A stretch of DNA of 54,006 bases, from assembly GCF_900197875.1 (NCBI RefSeq), contig NZ_FZMO01000113.1, positions 1 through 54,006 of the forward strand, read 5' to 3'. How positions within the stretch are numbered: position 1 is the first letter of the stretch; each line of letters begins with the position of its first letter. Position numbers and translations under genes: made by a program. A model generated the notes under the pieces. That model was not told the origin of the DNA and did no database searches. It worked only from the letters and a program-made list of their open reading frames with translations. The DNA comes from Frankia canadensis. GTDB taxonomy: Bacteria; Actinomycetota; Actinomycetes; Frankiales; Frankiaceae. Positions 42,079 through 51,098 of the stretch are shown piece after piece.

Positions 42079-42777
42079 ATGGCTCTCGGTGCACTGCATC
42101 CGACGTCTCTGGTCGACCAGGCGACCCAGCGCCTGCGTGAGCAGATCACCGCCGGCGAGTGGCCGGTCGGCACTCGCCTGCCCGGGGAGACCTCGCTCGC
42201 GGCGGCGCTCGGAGTGGGGCGATCCACTGTGCGGGAGGCATTACGCGCGCTTGCCGGGGCGGGGCTGGTGCGGTCCCGGCAGGGATCCGGCGTGTTCGTC
42301 ATCGCCCTGGAACCGGCGCAGGACTGGCGGGAGGTGCTGCGCCGAGCCGCGGTCGCGGACGTCTACGAGGTGCGGATGCTGATGGAAGTGCAGGCGGTGC
42401 GGCTTGCCGCGCAGCGCCGCACCGACGTGGAGATGAGTGCTCTGTGGGCAGCCCTCGACCGGAGGCGCGAGGCGGCAGCCGGTGGCGACGACGAGGCCTT
42501 CGTCGACGCCGACATCCGCTTGCACGCGGCCGTGGTCGCGGCCGCGCGTAACCCCGTGCTCGACGGGCTGTTCACCGAGTTTCTTCCCGCTCTGCGCCGA
42601 GGGCTCGTCGAGGTGGTTGAACTTCTGGATCTTCGCGCCGCCGAGGTCAACCACGGCGACGCCGCGCACGCCGCCCTCGTCGAGGCCGTGGCTGCCAGCG
42701 ACGGCGAGCGCGCCAGCGAGATCCTGCGAGCCGAGCTGGACCAGACGCTGAACCTGCTCCGAGCGCCGACAGCCTAA
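42079..42777 (+). CDS. GntR-family regulator, FadR/FCD type
   Basis: 232 aa. N-terminal winged helix-turn-helix (ATQRLREQITAGEWPVGTRLPGE, LGVGRSTVREALRALAGAGLVRSRQGSGVFV) and C-terminal FCD helical domain (VYEVRMLMEVQAVRLAAQRR, DADIRLHAAVVAAARNPVL), which binds small organic acids in known members. ATG 42079. It is divergent from leuA with the leuA leader promoter between them. Near-identical GGTCGACC palindromes lie at 41933-41944 and 42109-42120, resembling GntR half-sites. Leucine-pathway control is a hypothesis only. Confidence 0.88.
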   Translation: MALGALHPTSLVDQATQRLREQITAGEWPVGTRLPGETSLAAALGVGRSTVREALRALAGAGLVRSRQGSGVFVIALEPAQDWREVLRRAAVADVYEVRMLMEVQAVRLAAQRRTDVEMSALWAALDRRREAAAGGDDEAFVDADIRLHAAVVAAARNPVLDGLFTEFLPALRRGLVEVVELLDLRAAEVNHGDAAHAALVEAVAASDGERASEILRAELDQTLNLLRAPTA

Positions 42778-43118
42778 GCGGGCAGCCGTGATAGTCACAC
42801 CAACACTTCTTGCATCCTGCTGAGCGGCCGACGTCTTCGCCGTGGAAGCGGAGGTCGCCGCCCACAGCTTCTCCCGTCTCGAGGAGCAGCACCTGGAGGA
42901 GCAAGCGCCGACCAGTTCTTCGGCCGATCAGTTCTTCGGGCACGCCGGGGCGGCGGATCGCCGCCGCCGCGGCGCGGGTTACCGCTGCCCGCGATCGTCC
43001 AGATCGTCGCCGGAGTGCCGTACTCGGATCTGCGACGGATTCGTTAGAGTTACGGCGCCCGGTGGATTTCGGGGGCCCTCAGGGCGTCTGCTGGTGCGCG
43101 GCTGACGGGGGGTCGCCG
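42778..43118. other. Intergenic region upstream of the EAD1-WD40 gene
   Basis: The frame of the WD40 gene is open through this region, but it has no domain-like sequence or repeats that would argue for coding. No strong hairpin or tRNA was seen. It probably holds the promoter of the two-gene EAD operon. Confidence 0.35.
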
Positions 43119-44633
43119 GTGACCTGGCTGGATGAGACAAGGGTCGCGGACATGAGCGGCGCCGAGCGCCGGACGGTTCGCGACGCGCTTCTGACCGCGT
43201 ATCCGACCTGGGGACGGCTCGAGGAACTGCTTGACGGCCTCGACCGGCCGCTGAGCCGATACGCGGCCGAGTCCATGCCCCTGCCCGACGCGGTGTTCAG
43301 AGTTGTCGAGGGAGCGAGGGCCGAGGGCTGGCTGCCACGGCTGCTTGCCGACGCCGCCGCGGTCAATCCTGGCAACAACCACTTGGCCGTGGTCGTCCTT
43401 CGGTACCGACGCGCCATACCCGGCGACGACGCGCTGGAAGAGTTATCCGAGCCGCCCGTCCGCCGTCCTCCTGCGGACATCAGGCCGCGCGCGCCGCGCC
43501 GCCTCGCCACCACCCGCGGACGGCTGGCCACCTCCCTGGCCATCGGCGTGGCCTTAGCCGGTGTGGGTTTAGGGACCGGGCTCGCCATCGACTGGTCGGG
43601 CCCACACGGCCACGCGGGAACACCCAGCGTAGGGAGCCACTCCCCGGTCACGAACACGCGTCCCGGGAACATCGCCCAGCCACGGCCGCTCGGACGGCTC
43701 ACCGGCCAGGCCGGCGGCATACCGTCGGTGGCGTTCTCGCCGGATGGCCGGACCCTCGCCACCGCGAGTGCCGACAGGACCGTCCGGCTGTGGGACCTTA
43801 CCCACCCCGCCCAGCCACGGCCGCTCGGACCGCCCCTGACCGGCAACACCGCCGAGGTCTGGTCGGTGGCGTTCTCGCCCGACAGCCGCACCCTCGCGGT
43901 CGCCAGCTATGACAGCACCGTCCGCCTGTGGAACCTCACCAGCCGGGAACGGCCCTCGCCGCTGGGCCCACCGCTCACCGGTCCCGCGGGCCCGCTGTAC
44001 TCCGTCGCGATCTCCCGGGACGGCTGCCTGCTCGCCGCCGCCAGCGACGACCGCGACGTCTGGCTGTGGGACACCACTGACCCGGCGAATCCGACCCGCC
44101 TCACTCCACCGCTGACCGGCGCCACCGCCCCGGTCGTCGCCGTGGCGTTCTCGCCGGACGGCCAGACCCTCGCCGCGGCGAGCGACGACCACGCCACCAG
44201 ACTGTGGAGCCTCGTCGATCCAGCACACCCACGCCCACTGGGCGGACCCCTCACGATCGACACGGGCGCCGTGTTGTCGGTCGCGTTCTCCCCTGACGGC
44301 CGCACCCTCGCCGCCGGCGACCACGACCACACCATCCGGCTGTGGAGCCTGGCAGACCCGTCGAACCCGGTACCGATCGGGAAACCGCTGACCGGCCACA
44401 CCGGCGCAGTGTGGGCCGTCGCCTTCGCCCCCGACGGCCGCACCCTGGCCAGTGGCGGCGGTGACAGCACCGTCCGTTTCTGGGACGTCACGGACCTCGC
44501 CCACCCCCACCCCGTCGGCCGCCCGCTGACCGGCCACACGGGCGCGGTGTGGTCCGTCGCGTTCTCCCCCGGCGGTCACGTCCTGGCCACCGCCGGCGCC
44601 GACGGCTCCGCACGGCTGTGGCAGTTCCCCTGA
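43119..44633 (+). CDS. EAD1 - transmembrane - WD40 repeat protein
   Basis: 504 aa from GTG 43119. Residues about 10-95 form an effector-associated domain 1 (MSGAERRTVRDALLTAYPTW, LPDAVFRVVEGARAEGWLPRLL, NPGNNHLAVVV), a small helical domain that recruits partners by EAD-EAD contacts in bacterial conflict and signalling systems. A membrane span follows (about 132-155, LATSLAIGVALAGVGLGTGLAID), then seven WD40 repeats (about 190-504) with the pattern VAFSPDGRTLA...TVRLWDL, enough for a full propeller outside or inside the membrane. The next gene has a matching EAD, so the pair likely assemble. Known concept, specific output unknown. Confidence 0.82.
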   Translation: MTWLDETRVADMSGAERRTVRDALLTAYPTWGRLEELLDGLDRPLSRYAAESMPLPDAVFRVVEGARAEGWLPRLLADAAAVNPGNNHLAVVVLRYRRAIPGDDALEELSEPPVRRPPADIRPRAPRRLATTRGRLATSLAIGVALAGVGLGTGLAIDWSGPHGHAGTPSVGSHSPVTNTRPGNIAQPRPLGRLTGQAGGIPSVAFSPDGRTLATASADRTVRLWDLTHPAQPRPLGPPLTGNTAEVWSVAFSPDSRTLAVASYDSTVRLWNLTSRERPSPLGPPLTGPAGPLYSVAISRDGCLLAAASDDRDVWLWDTTDPANPTRLTPPLTGATAPVVAVAFSPDGQTLAAASDDHATRLWSLVDPAHPRPLGGPLTIDTGAVLSVAFSPDGRTLAAGDHDHTIRLWSLADPSNPVPIGKPLTGHTGAVWAVAFAPDGRTLASGGGDSTVRFWDVTDLAHPHPVGRPLTGHTGAVWSVAFSPGGHVLATAGADGSARLWQFP

Positions 44634-44644
44634 CGGAGAAGGCG

Positions 44645-45301
44645 GTGACCATGGTCAGACTGGACGATGCGATGGTGCTCGGCATGAACGGCGCCCAGCG
44701 CCGTGCCGTACGAGAGGCGCTCGTCGTCGCGTACCCGAGCCGAGGCCGGCTCGAGGCGCTGCTTGACGGTCTCGATCGGTCCCTGGCCCACTACGCGGCC
44801 GACCAACTACCCCTGCCCGACGCGGTGTTCGCGGTAATGGCGGGAGCCAAGGCGGAGGGTTGGCTCCCGCTGCTGTTGGCCGAGGCTGTTGCGGTGACTC
44901 CTGACAATCGCCAGCTCGCGGACGTCGTCGGCGACTTTCAGGTCGGCGACTTTCAGGTCGGCGCGGCGACGACCGGCCGCGCGCCCACCACGCCGCCGTC
45001 GGACTGGGCCGTGATCGGCGCGCTGGCCGACGAGTTTCCCGATCTTCCGGCCGCGCGTCCACTGATCAGCCAGGCGGGGCTCCCACCTGGGCGCCAACCC
45101 GCGTGGAACGTCGCCGACGCCGAGACGTTCTGGTCGGAGGTCCACCGCCTGCTGGTCGACGGGGCTGTCGTGGACGGCTGGCCGAAGGTCCTGCTCGCGG
45201 CGCATCGCGCCCGCCCGGCGAACCCGGTACTCGCCGCCGCCGTGTCGGCGGCCGGCGCGACCGGGAATCCGGGGTGGCGCGAGATCAGCGGGAGGCCGTG
45301 A
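44645..45301 (+). CDS. Double effector-associated-domain adaptor protein
   Basis: 218 aa. Residues about 10-95 are an EAD1 close to that of the preceding gene (MNGAQRRAVREALVVAYPSR, LPDAVFAVMAGAKAEGWLPLLL). After a linker with a duplicated GDFQV, residues about 125-200 form a second EAD-like unit (FPDLPAARPLISQAGLP, FWSEVHRLLVDGAVVDGWPKVLLAAH, RPANPVL). No catalytic domain is present, as expected for an adaptor that bridges an EAD-tagged sensor to an EAD-tagged effector elsewhere. GTG 44645 mirrors the GTGACC start of the first gene; ATG 44651 is an alternative. It lies 11 bp after the WD40 gene. Confidence 0.75.
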   Translation: MTMVRLDDAMVLGMNGAQRRAVREALVVAYPSRGRLEALLDGLDRSLAHYAADQLPLPDAVFAVMAGAKAEGWLPLLLAEAVAVTPDNRQLADVVGDFQVGDFQVGAATTGRAPTTPPSDWAVIGALADEFPDLPAARPLISQAGLPPGRQPAWNVADAETFWSEVHRLLVDGAVVDGWPKVLLAAHRARPANPVLAAAVSAAGATGNPGWREISGRP

Positions 45302-45527
45302 CCTCGGTCCGGACACCGCCACTCATCGAGGCGGCGCGCTGCGTCGGAAGAGCGGCGACGCCGGCCGGCGTGCTCTGCGCGTGCACCAGGATCGCGTGCA
45401 GCTCCTGGCGGACGAACGGCGACAGGGCGGGGTCGAGCAGTACCGCGAGCTCGCGCCGCCGGGCACGCTCCGCACGAAACCCGACGACCTTCAGCCGCAA
45501 CGAGGAAAAGGATTCACGGACGTACAT
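45285..45527 (-). CDS. Small hypothetical protein (80 aa)
   Basis: MYVRESFSSLRLKVVGFRAERARRR begins an 80-aa mostly helical, basic protein with no membrane span. A strong AGGAGG lies 7-12 bases before ATG 45527, which supports it as a gene. It converges on and overlaps the double-EAD gene by 17 bp. No family is recognised; position next to the EAD pair may be chance. Confidence 0.6.
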   Translation of the reverse strand: MYVRESFSSLRLKVVGFRAERARRRELAVLLDPALSPFVRQELHAILVHAQSTPAGVAALPTQRAASMSGGVRTEVTASR

Positions 45528-45716
45528 GGGAACTCCTCCTGTGAGAATTCCAGGGGTAACGGACCACTGCCATCACCCCACACCATTGTGCCCCGGGTGG
45601 GAACACATGGACCCCGGATGACGACGTGATCTGTACTGCAGTCGCACATAAACCCGGAAATATGACCTGGGCCACGTAATGGCGCTCACACGAAAGGGGC
45701 GAGATACCGAATCAGC

Positions 45717-45760
45717 GTATCGGCCGTCACATTGTATCGGCGGTCACGTTGTATCGGCCC
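45717..45760. repeat. Tandem 17-bp direct repeats
   Basis: GTATCGGCCGTCACATT (45717-45733), GTATCGGCGGTCACGTT (45734-45750) and a partial third copy GTATCGGCCC (45751-45760). They span the 3' end of the SRPBCC gene (stop at 45744-45746). Confidence 0.7.
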
Positions 45761-46289
45761 GCGGGGCGGCGCCGAGCGCCGCCTCAAGGCCGTTGAGGCG
45801 GAGCAGCGTGCCGCCACGCAGGTGGGCGACGTCGTCCGCACCGTCGCCGGTCAGGACGAGAAACACGTACTGTTCCGTCCAGCGCAGGTCGGTCCGCGTC
45901 GGTACCTCGCGACCACCACCATCGGGCCCGTCCCGTTCGGACTCGGCGGACGCCGCGGTCCGCGGCCTGAGTTCGACCGTCACCAGCGAGATCCACCGTG
46001 GGCGATCGTCGACCACGGCCTCGTAGGTGAACACGACGCGCTCGTCGGGCACGATGTCGAGGAAGGACCCGCGGTACTCCAGGCGCTGGGTGAGATCACC
46101 GGCCACGAACGTGTTGCCCGCGGACTCCGACCCACCGACACGGAAGTCCAGCTCATGCGTAGCCGTCGCCGTGGGGCCCGGCAGCTTCGCCCACCGCGAG
46201 CGCAGCTCGGCCCTGGCGAATCCGGCGAACACCCGAGCCGGGGACGCTGCCAGCGTCCGTTCCAGCGTGAACGAGCCATGCAGCGCCAT
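45744..46289 (-). CDS. SRPBCC/AHSA1-like protein
   Basis: About 181 aa from ATG 46289. MALHGSFTLERTLAASPARVFAGFARAELRSRWAKLPG, LDFRVGGSESAG and VVFTYEAVVDDRPRWISLVTVEL match the START-like (AHSA1) fold, which binds a hydrophobic ligand in a deep cavity. The frame is open further upstream but without homology. The middle carries a poorly conserved, charged insert (ESERDGPDGGGREVP). It could bind or cyclise a product of the neighbouring oxidative cluster. Confidence 0.85.
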   Translation of the reverse strand: MALHGSFTLERTLAASPARVFAGFARAELRSRWAKLPGPTATATHELDFRVGGSESAGNTFVAGDLTQRLEYRGSFLDIVPDERVVFTYEAVVDDRPRWISLVTVELRPRTAASAESERDGPDGGGREVPTRTDLRWTEQYVFLVLTGDGADDVAHLRGGTLLRLNGLEAALGAAPRADTT

Positions 46290-46534
46290 GGTTCTCCATC
46301 TTGCCCTGGCTGTGGCCGCAACCGCCTGACCCGGTTCCGCGGGCCGTTCCGCGGGCGGTTCCGCGGGACCGCGGTTCCTGGTCTCTTCGGTGGTTACCCA
46401 CGGACGGCGGGGCGCCACGACGCCAAGCCCGACCCGCACGCCAGGGCAGACGCAGCAGGGCGGGAAGCTCAGCGACGCCGGGCAGGTGGTGGGTGTGGCG
46501 CGCCTACCGAGGTGACCGACGCCCTAGGCCCCGG

Positions 46535-46864
46535 TCAGGACGCCGACGACCGCGCCGGCTCCGGCGTTGGTGCCAGCGCAATGCCGGGCCTCGTGGTGGC
46601 ATCGGCAGTTGCCATCCCCACCGGCACGCCGCGCGCGTCCCCGCCCAGGCACAGCAGGAACGCGCAGCAGAGCAGCGCCCCCAGCACGCCGAGGATCCGC
46701 GCCTCCCGCTCGGCCTGCCGCTCCCAGGCCGCCCGCACCGCCTGAGGATCGATCTCCTCCGGACGCTTGCGGCGACTACCCATCCGCACCCGCCGGCCAG
46801 CACTCGACTCGTCTGCCGCGGCCCGATCCGCCGCCGTCACCGCCGCGAGGCGCCCTGCCGTCAC
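46535..46864 (-). CDS. Small single-span membrane protein (109 aa)
   Basis: A basic N-terminal half (RKRPEEIDPQAVRAAWERQAEREARI) leads into one membrane span (LGVLGALLCCAFLLCLGG) with a Cys pair. The short outer tail is Pro/Ala-rich. No family is recognised. GTG 46864 lies six bases after a -10-like TAAACT (46876-46871 on the minus strand), so the start is likely leaderless. Confidence 0.5.
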   Translation of the reverse strand: MTAGRLAAVTAADRAAADESSAGRRVRMGSRRKRPEEIDPQAVRAAWERQAEREARILGVLGALLCCAFLLCLGGDARGVPVGMATADATTRPGIALAPTPEPARSSAS

Positions 46865-46939
46865 GCGATCAGTTTACGGCGGACGGTAGGCGCCGCTCGG
46901 GTGCCCTCGCCGGGCGTGGGCAGGGCGCGGCCGGCCAGA

Positions 46940-48154
46940 TCAGGCCGGCCCGGAGACTGCCTGCCGGTCGGCGGCGGGGTCGAGGATGAGGGGGAGGTGC
47001 TTGAGGCCGGGCTGGTTGCTGGAGTAGCTGCGGACGACGCCCGCGTGGTCCACCTGATAGTCGGGATAGCGGGTGAGCAGCTCCTCGAAGGCCACCCGCG
47101 CCTCAAGCCGGGCGAACGCCGCGCCGACGCAGAGGTGGATGCCATAGCCGAAGCCGAGCTGGCGACCGACGACGCGGCGGATGTCAAAGGTCTCCGGATC
47201 TCGGTGCGCCCGCTCATCGTGGCAGGCCGAGCCGAGCAGCAGCAGGACCCGACGCTCGGCCGGGACAACCGTGCCGTGGATCTCGACGTCGCGGCTGGTC
47301 CACCGGCCGGTGTACTGGGCGGGTGGGTCGATGCGCAGCATCTCCTCGACCGCGCCCGGGATCAGACTCGGGTCGTCGACGAGCTCGCGGCGGGCGTCCG
47401 GGGAGGCGGCGAGGCGCACCGCGCCGGTCGAGACGAGTTTCTTGACCGTCTCGTGGCCGGCGAAGGTCAGCTCGATCAGCCGGCCGAGGAGCTGGGTGTC
47501 GGTGAGGAACCGCTCGGTCCCCGCGTCGTCGACGACCGGTGTGTGCACAAGCAGGCTGATGAGATCGTCGCCTGGTTCGGCACGCCGCTGCGCGACCAGG
47601 GTGAGGAACAGTCGGGCCAGCTCCTCACCGGCCGCGACGGAGGCGGGCGGGCGCACACCGGGCGGATCGGTGGGTGCGCGGTCGAGCAGGCGGAAGCACA
47701 GGTCACGCACGCGCAGGCGCTGATCGACGGGCAGTGCGAGCAGCTCGGCGATGATGGTCAGGGGCAGCTCGGCCGCGAAGCCGTCGACCAGGTCGATGCG
47801 GCCGGTCTCGGCCGCCGTGTCGAGCAGCCCGGCGGCGACCTCCCGAATGCGGGGTTCGAGTTCCTGCACCCGCACGGCGCTGAACCGCCGCGCGAGGATG
47901 CGACGGTTCCACTCGTGCTCGGGCGGATCCCGGGTGAGCAGCGTGTCGAAGCCCTTCTCCACGCCTTCCAGCGTCGTGCCGTGCGCGTTGCGGAACGTGG
48001 CGTGGTCGAGCAGGCCGTCCACCACGTCCTCGTGTCGGGAGAGGGCGTAGAAGCCGTGCTCCGCGTTGTGGTAGACGGGCGCGTTGTCCCGCATCCAGCG
48101 ATAGGTCGGGTACGGGTTCTCCGCGATGGCCGGAGAGAAGGGGTCGTAGTCCAC
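46940..48154 (-). CDS. Cytochrome P450
   Basis: 404 aa. Heme-binding loop FGYGIHLCVGAAFARLE with the axial cysteine (about Cys342), oxygen-activation motif AGHET in helix I and the ExxR motif EEMLR are all present. It is a bacterial class I P450 that needs ferredoxin and reductase partners; neither is encoded nearby. GTG 48154 has GGAG eight bases upstream. It is 29 bp downstream of the FAD monooxygenase gene. Hydroxylation of a terpenoid or apocarotenoid made with the upstream enzymes is inferred, not shown. Confidence 0.95.
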   Translation of the reverse strand: MDYDPFSPAIAENPYPTYRWMRDNAPVYHNAEHGFYALSRHEDVVDGLLDHATFRNAHGTTLEGVEKGFDTLLTRDPPEHEWNRRILARRFSAVRVQELEPRIREVAAGLLDTAAETGRIDLVDGFAAELPLTIIAELLALPVDQRLRVRDLCFRLLDRAPTDPPGVRPPASVAAGEELARLFLTLVAQRRAEPGDDLISLLVHTPVVDDAGTERFLTDTQLLGRLIELTFAGHETVKKLVSTGAVRLAASPDARRELVDDPSLIPGAVEEMLRIDPPAQYTGRWTSRDVEIHGTVVPAERRVLLLLGSACHDERAHRDPETFDIRRVVGRQLGFGYGIHLCVGAAFARLEARVAFEELLTRYPDYQVDHAGVVRSYSSNQPGLKHLPLILDPAADRQAVSGPA

Positions 48155-48183
48155 GTTTCGCTCCGAGGCAGGATGAACGACGG

Positions 48184-49431
48184 TCAGTGCGCGCCGGCGT
48201 CGGCCGGCAGGAGACGTTCCGCGGGAGGCGTGCCGACCTCGTCGTAGAGCGCCGCGAGGCTGTCCGGGGCGAAGAACTCGTCGCTGGAGAGGCCGCCGCC
48301 GACCATTGTGAAGAACTTTCGCTGGTAGCTCGGGCTCCTGCTGACGGCGCCCAGCACCGAGGCGAGGAACGGCGACAGTGTGAGTTCCGACATCGCGACG
48401 GTCAGCCCGAACACGCCGGCGCTGTCGCGGTCGCGGCGCCGGGCGTACTCGGCGACGGCGTCGTCGATCGGGACGTCGCCGGACAGGCCGAGGTGCAGCT
48501 GCTCCGCCAGCAGTTCGCCGTACACGAAGGCGTCGGTGATGCCCCAGCCGGTCAGCGGATCCTTGTGGTAGCCGGCGTCGCCGACGAGGGCCCAGCCAGG
48601 GCCGTGGGACCGGCGGTAGAAGTTGTCCGCGTAATGGATCGCCCGGAACGGCTCCTCCTGCCGGCCGTTCGCCCGCAGGTCCGCGCCGAACTCGGGCGCC
48701 ACATGGTCGAACACGGCCTGGAACTCGGCCTCGGGGTCGGCGCGGAACGTGCGGTAGGCGTCCCGCTTGCGCATGACGACCAGCATCATCAGGTCGTCGT
48801 GGGTGCGGCAGGCCGCGAACTGCCGCTCGTCGCGAATGAGGTTCTGGTGCGACCAGTCGATGCCGGAGAAATAGGAATAGTAGACGAATCCGGTCGCTGG
48901 AACGGCACGGTAGACATCCGCGCCTACCCGGGCGGCCACCGTGGAGTTCACCCCGTCGGCGCCCACCACGAACCGCGCGTGGAACTCCCGCTCCCCGCCA
49001 TCGGCCATGCTCGCGCGAACACCGGTCACCCGGCCGTCGGCGGCGAACAGCAGGCCGACGACGCCGCACCGTTCGAGAACCTCCGCGCCGGCCTCGCGAG
49101 CGGCGTCGACGAGGAGCGCGTCGAGAACAGTGCGCCGCGGGCAGCAGACCTCGGTGATGCCCTCGATCGGATCGGCGAATCCCTCGACCACGAGGTCACC
49201 GCTGGCGAACCGCATCCGCCGCAGCGCCGGCATCCCGGTCGCGCGCAGCCGCTCGAGCAGCCCCCACGCGTTCAGCCGGGCCAGCCCCGCCTGGTGGATG
49301 AAATGCGTCGACACGGTGTCGCTCGGAAAGGCCGCCCGATCGACGACGAGGACCCGGTACCCGCGGCGCGCGAGCAGCATCGCCACCGGCGACCCCGCGC
49401 ACCGCGCCCCCACCACGATGACGTCATACAT
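48184..49431 (-). CDS. FAD-dependent monooxygenase (PHBH-like)
   Basis: 415 aa. N-terminal dinucleotide-binding motif VIVVGARCAGSPVAMLLARRGYRVLVVDRA, then the DG motif (FVVGADGVNST) and the GD motif (GWALVGDAGYHKDPLTGWGITDA) of the class A flavoprotein hydroxylases/geranylgeranyl-reductase-like group. It would bind FAD and NAD(P)H and hydroxylate or reduce a small substrate. ATG 49431 shares a base with the carotenoid-oxygenase stop (TGATG), so the two are coupled. Confidence 0.92.
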   Translation of the reverse strand: MYDVIVVGARCAGSPVAMLLARRGYRVLVVDRAAFPSDTVSTHFIHQAGLARLNAWGLLERLRATGMPALRRMRFASGDLVVEGFADPIEGITEVCCPRRTVLDALLVDAAREAGAEVLERCGVVGLLFAADGRVTGVRASMADGGEREFHARFVVGADGVNSTVAARVGADVYRAVPATGFVYYSYFSGIDWSHQNLIRDERQFAACRTHDDLMMLVVMRKRDAYRTFRADPEAEFQAVFDHVAPEFGADLRANGRQEEPFRAIHYADNFYRRSHGPGWALVGDAGYHKDPLTGWGITDAFVYGELLAEQLHLGLSGDVPIDDAVAEYARRRDRDSAGVFGLTVAMSELTLSPFLASVLGAVSRSPSYQRKFFTMVGGGLSSDEFFAPDSLAALYDEVGTPPAERLLPADAGAH

Positions 49432-51098
49432 CAGGAGTACCTCTCCAGCACGGCACCGACCACGCCTCGCACGTCCGACGACAGACCCCGCCAGCCCGAA
49501 CCGATGTCGTCCGCATACGGACGCCGATAGTCCGTGTGCTGGGCGCCGGCTCCCAGAAGTCGTGGCATGTACAAGGAGTGGAACTGGATGGAAAGTTTGA
49601 GCCCGGGCACGGTCGCGACGGCGACCGGGCCCTTCCCCAGCGACAGGGCGTCAAAGATCTGCAGTTCCGTGCGATCGGTGTGATGCACGACGATCGCGAC
49701 CCAGCCAGTGCCTCCGTCTGGGTCCGGCACAAACACCGGAGACTCCCCCGCCGTACCTGACGGAAACGACCACGCCGACTGTTCGGTCATGGTGTCCAGA
49801 TCGAGGCAGACCAGCGAGGACGGTATTTCCATGGTGGGCAGCGCGTCGATCGGCACAGCCCGGTATGGATGATCCCGATAAAGGTCCACGACCCGGGTGA
49901 CCAGCATTCCCGGGTCGCATCCCCAGTAGGCCTGCCACAGGTGGCGGCCCTTCTCCAGCGCCGGCGCCCGCATGTCCCGGCTGTAGAGCAGCGTTGCCCA
50001 GTGCCGGTCGACGTCGAGGAACGTGCGGCTGTCGCGGACCTCGCCGGTCCGGCCGTCGATGACGTACCGCCCCACGGGTGACGCGTCGACGGGCGCGGAC
50101 ACGAATCCGCGCAGCCCCTTCGCGACGGGCTCGCCGCTACCCCAGACCCGGTCGCTGTCGCGCAGCGAGTAGTTCAGGTCCCAGCCGTTGGAATGCGCCA
50201 GGTACAGCGTGACGTCGTCGCCGTCCTGCCGGTAGTCGGCGAAGTGGTGGAACGACTCGCGCGGCACCCGTGCGTGCACCACCGGTACGGCGCGCCCGCG
50301 CCGCTCGCGGGTCAGATCACGCTTGGCGACCAGGTACACGTCGGTGAACGGCAGGTGCGGCCGGGTCCGGTCACGGCCCGCCACGCTTCCCGGCTCCGGC
50401 TGGAAGCCGATCTCGGTGAGGATGACGTAGTCCTGCGTGACCGTCACCTCGTGCACGCCCTGGACCAGGTGCGCGCCGGGCACGTACCAGGTGTCGATGT
50501 CGCCCTGGCCATCCCAGCGCACCACCCACAGCGGACCCTCGACCTCGGTGCGGGAACTGCCCCGTGGCCTCAGGTTGGTGTTGCACCACCACATGCAGCC
50601 CTCGTCGAGGTCCTCGACCGGATGGGCGGCCGTGCGCACCCCGGGCCACAGCGGATGCTCGACGACCTCCGGATACTCCCCGACGCCGCCGAGGTAGGAG
50701 GTGAACTCCCAGCTCACCGGGTCGATCTCGACCGGGCGCTGGGCCAGCCCGGTCAGCAGGAGCCGGTCACCGAAGGTGTGCGGTGCCACGTTGGTCATGG
50801 CCGGCCGCGACGTCGCCAGCAGCGCGGCGAGCTCCTGCGGCGGCAGGGCCGCGGACAGGCCCGCCAGCATCGCGAGGTCCGGGGTGACCACCCGGGCCGT
50901 ACGCCAGTGCCGCCTCGCGAGGTCGACATGGGTGAGCAGGCCAGGCCCGGCGAACATGAAATCGACGGCGGTCGGCTGGGCCGGTCCGATGAGCAGGGCA
51001 TGCCCGGACATTCCCGCCGGCCACTCCCCCGAGGTGACCGTCAGGTCGACGTCGTATTCCACGCTTGGTTCGAGAAGATGGCGCAACGCGTGGTCCAT
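49431..51098 (-). CDS. Carotenoid oxygenase (RPE65/CCD family)
   Basis: 555 aa. The seven-bladed family uses four histidines for a non-heme iron. Candidate ligands are in AAHPVEDLDEG, GVHEVTVTQDYVI, SFHHFADYRQDG and SIQFHSLYMPRLL (near the C terminus). Such enzymes cleave carotenoids, stilbenes or lignin-type phenolics into aldehydes. Here it is first in an operon with an FAD monooxygenase and a P450, which could further modify the cleavage product. It is longer than many bacterial CCDs by about 60 residues, mostly in the N-terminal third. Confidence 0.88.
   Translation of the reverse strand: MDHALRHLLEPSVEYDVDLTVTSGEWPAGMSGHALLIGPAQPTAVDFMFAGPGLLTHVDLARRHWRTARVVTPDLAMLAGLSAALPPQELAALLATSRPAMTNVAPHTFGDRLLLTGLAQRPVEIDPVSWEFTSYLGGVGEYPEVVEHPLWPGVRTAAHPVEDLDEGCMWWCNTNLRPRGSSRTEVEGPLWVVRWDGQGDIDTWYVPGAHLVQGVHEVTVTQDYVILTEIGFQPEPGSVAGRDRTRPHLPFTDVYLVAKRDLTRERRGRAVPVVHARVPRESFHHFADYRQDGDDVTLYLAHSNGWDLNYSLRDSDRVWGSGEPVAKGLRGFVSAPVDASPVGRYVIDGRTGEVRDSRTFLDVDRHWATLLYSRDMRAPALEKGRHLWQAYWGCDPGMLVTRVVDLYRDHPYRAVPIDALPTMEIPSSLVCLDLDTMTEQSAWSFPSGTAGESPVFVPDPDGGTGWVAIVVHHTDRTELQIFDALSLGKGPVAVATVPGLKLSIQFHSLYMPRLLGAGAQHTDYRRPYADDIGSGWRGLSSDVRGVVGAVLERYS

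Noticed and set aside
45717-45760. 17-bp repeats as plasmid-type iterons
   Set aside because: Under three copies, no replication gene nearby, and they overlap a coding end.
46333-46380. Repeated GTTCCGCGGG units as a CRISPR-like array
   Set aside because: Units of 12-13 bp without spacers; simple low-complexity repetition.
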